A DNA stretch of 7,699 bases from Anaerolineae bacterium (GTDB taxonomy: Bacteria > Chloroflexota > Anaerolineae > Aggregatilineales > Aggregatilineaceae), in contig JAGPFT010000126.1 of the NCBI GenBank assembly GCA_018056405.1, positions 1 to 7,699 on the forward strand, given 5' to 3'. The first letter of the stretch is position 1; each line of letters starts with the position of its first letter. Made by a program: the position numbers and the translations under genes. This document shows positions 7,583-7,699 of this stretch, one piece after another. The notes below the pieces were generated by a model that worked only from the letters and a program-made list of their open reading frames with translations, made no database searches and was not told the origin of the DNA.

Positions 7583-7621
7583 GGGGACATAGTTGACAGG
7601 TGTTCGGGGACATGGTTGACA
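7583..7621. repeat. Pair of 16-nt direct repeats at the insertion-sequence end
   Basis: GGGGACATAGTTGACA (7583-7598) and GGGGACATGGTTGACA (7606-7621) differ at one base and start 23 nt apart, about two helical turns. Such spacing suits two transposase subunits bound on one DNA face. Each copy also holds TTGACA, a perfect -35 hexamer (7593-7598 and 7616-7621). Confidence 0.75.
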
Positions 7622-7688
7622 CTTTGCCAGCGTACCATCAAGTGCTCCGCAGGTCTAGGGTGCGGATTTCGAAACGACCGAAGAACAC

Positions 7689-7699
7689 ATGAAACAGAC
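7689..7699 (+). CDS. Possible transposase start (only four codons visible)
   Basis: An ATG at 7689 opens MKQT and runs off the window. The call rests only on its position about 115 nt inside the presumed insertion-sequence terminus. The ATG overlaps the stop of a 26-codon frame that starts at 7612 (ATGA junction). There is no strong Shine-Dalgarno site; GAAG at 7681-7685 is weak. Without more sequence the product cannot be confirmed. Confidence 0.25.

Larger units (their letters stand above)
7573..7699 (+). mobile_element. Left end of a probable insertion sequence (DDE transposase type), cut by the window edge
   Basis: A TGTACAGACCGGGGACAT terminus (from 7573) is followed by two 16-nt direct repeats and a short AT-richer leader before an ATG at 7689. 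TGT ends with repeated GGGGACATRGTTGACA units next to a transposase gene are what I associate with IS481- or IS21-type elements. The family cannot be fixed because the transposase and the right end are outside the window. The exact first base and any target duplication are unverified. Confidence 0.5.

Noticed and set aside
7561..7586. CCCCGG...CCGGGG inverted repeat as an element boundary palindrome
   Set aside because: Only 6 bp in a very C- and G-rich context and it crosses the likely insertion-sequence border, so chance pairing is the simplest reading.

Overview
The window is about 64% GC by eye. It carries seven protein-coding genes, all on the + strand, followed by what looks like the left edge of an insertion sequence. 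The gene set (a Gld-type ABC exporter with a DUF4340 partner, an RpoD-like sigma factor with a LiaF-like membrane protein) and the style of the intergenic palindromic repeats suggest a Chloroflexota bacterium, perhaps Anaerolineae or a relative. That placement rests on pattern recognition, not on a phylogenetic marker.

Layout. Positions 1-839 hold the 3' part of a guanylate kinase gene whose product continues into a degenerate Nudix-like domain. After a 151-nt gap with a possible promoter and a leader hairpin comes a tightly packed transporter cassette: ABC ATPase (991-1944), six-helix ABC-2 permease (1937-2689) and a GldG-type membrane-anchored auxiliary protein (2689-4392). These three overlap end to start and are probably translationally coupled. 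A 223-nt gap follows, containing a long imperfect palindrome that resembles a dispersed intergenic repeat, and then a DUF4340-type membrane-anchored protein (4616-5284), the usual fourth partner of GldG-type systems. A strong intrinsic terminator (5320-5347) closes this unit.

The sigma-70 gene (5358-6620) starts only 10 nt after the T-tract of that terminator and is followed, 9 nt downstream, by a two-helix membrane protein with a C-terminal beta-rich toastrack-like domain (6630-7433). The last 266 nt have no complete gene: a perfect 9-bp palindrome, a C-rich tract, and then paired 16-bp direct repeats and a TGT terminus typical of a DDE-transposase insertion sequence, whose possible transposase ORF begins at 7689 and runs out of the window.

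How the genes fit together: the ATPase and permease would form an ABC-2 export or mechanochemical complex, with the GldG-like and DUF4340 proteins as extracytoplasmic partners; the substrate is unknown. The sigma gene and LiaF-like gene form a second unit, which could link envelope state to transcription, but the sequence does not prove this. I see no rRNA, tRNA, CRISPR array or defence system. The most unusual items are the kinase-Nudix fusion, the palindromic element splitting the exporter operon, and the terminator placed directly against the sigma-factor start.
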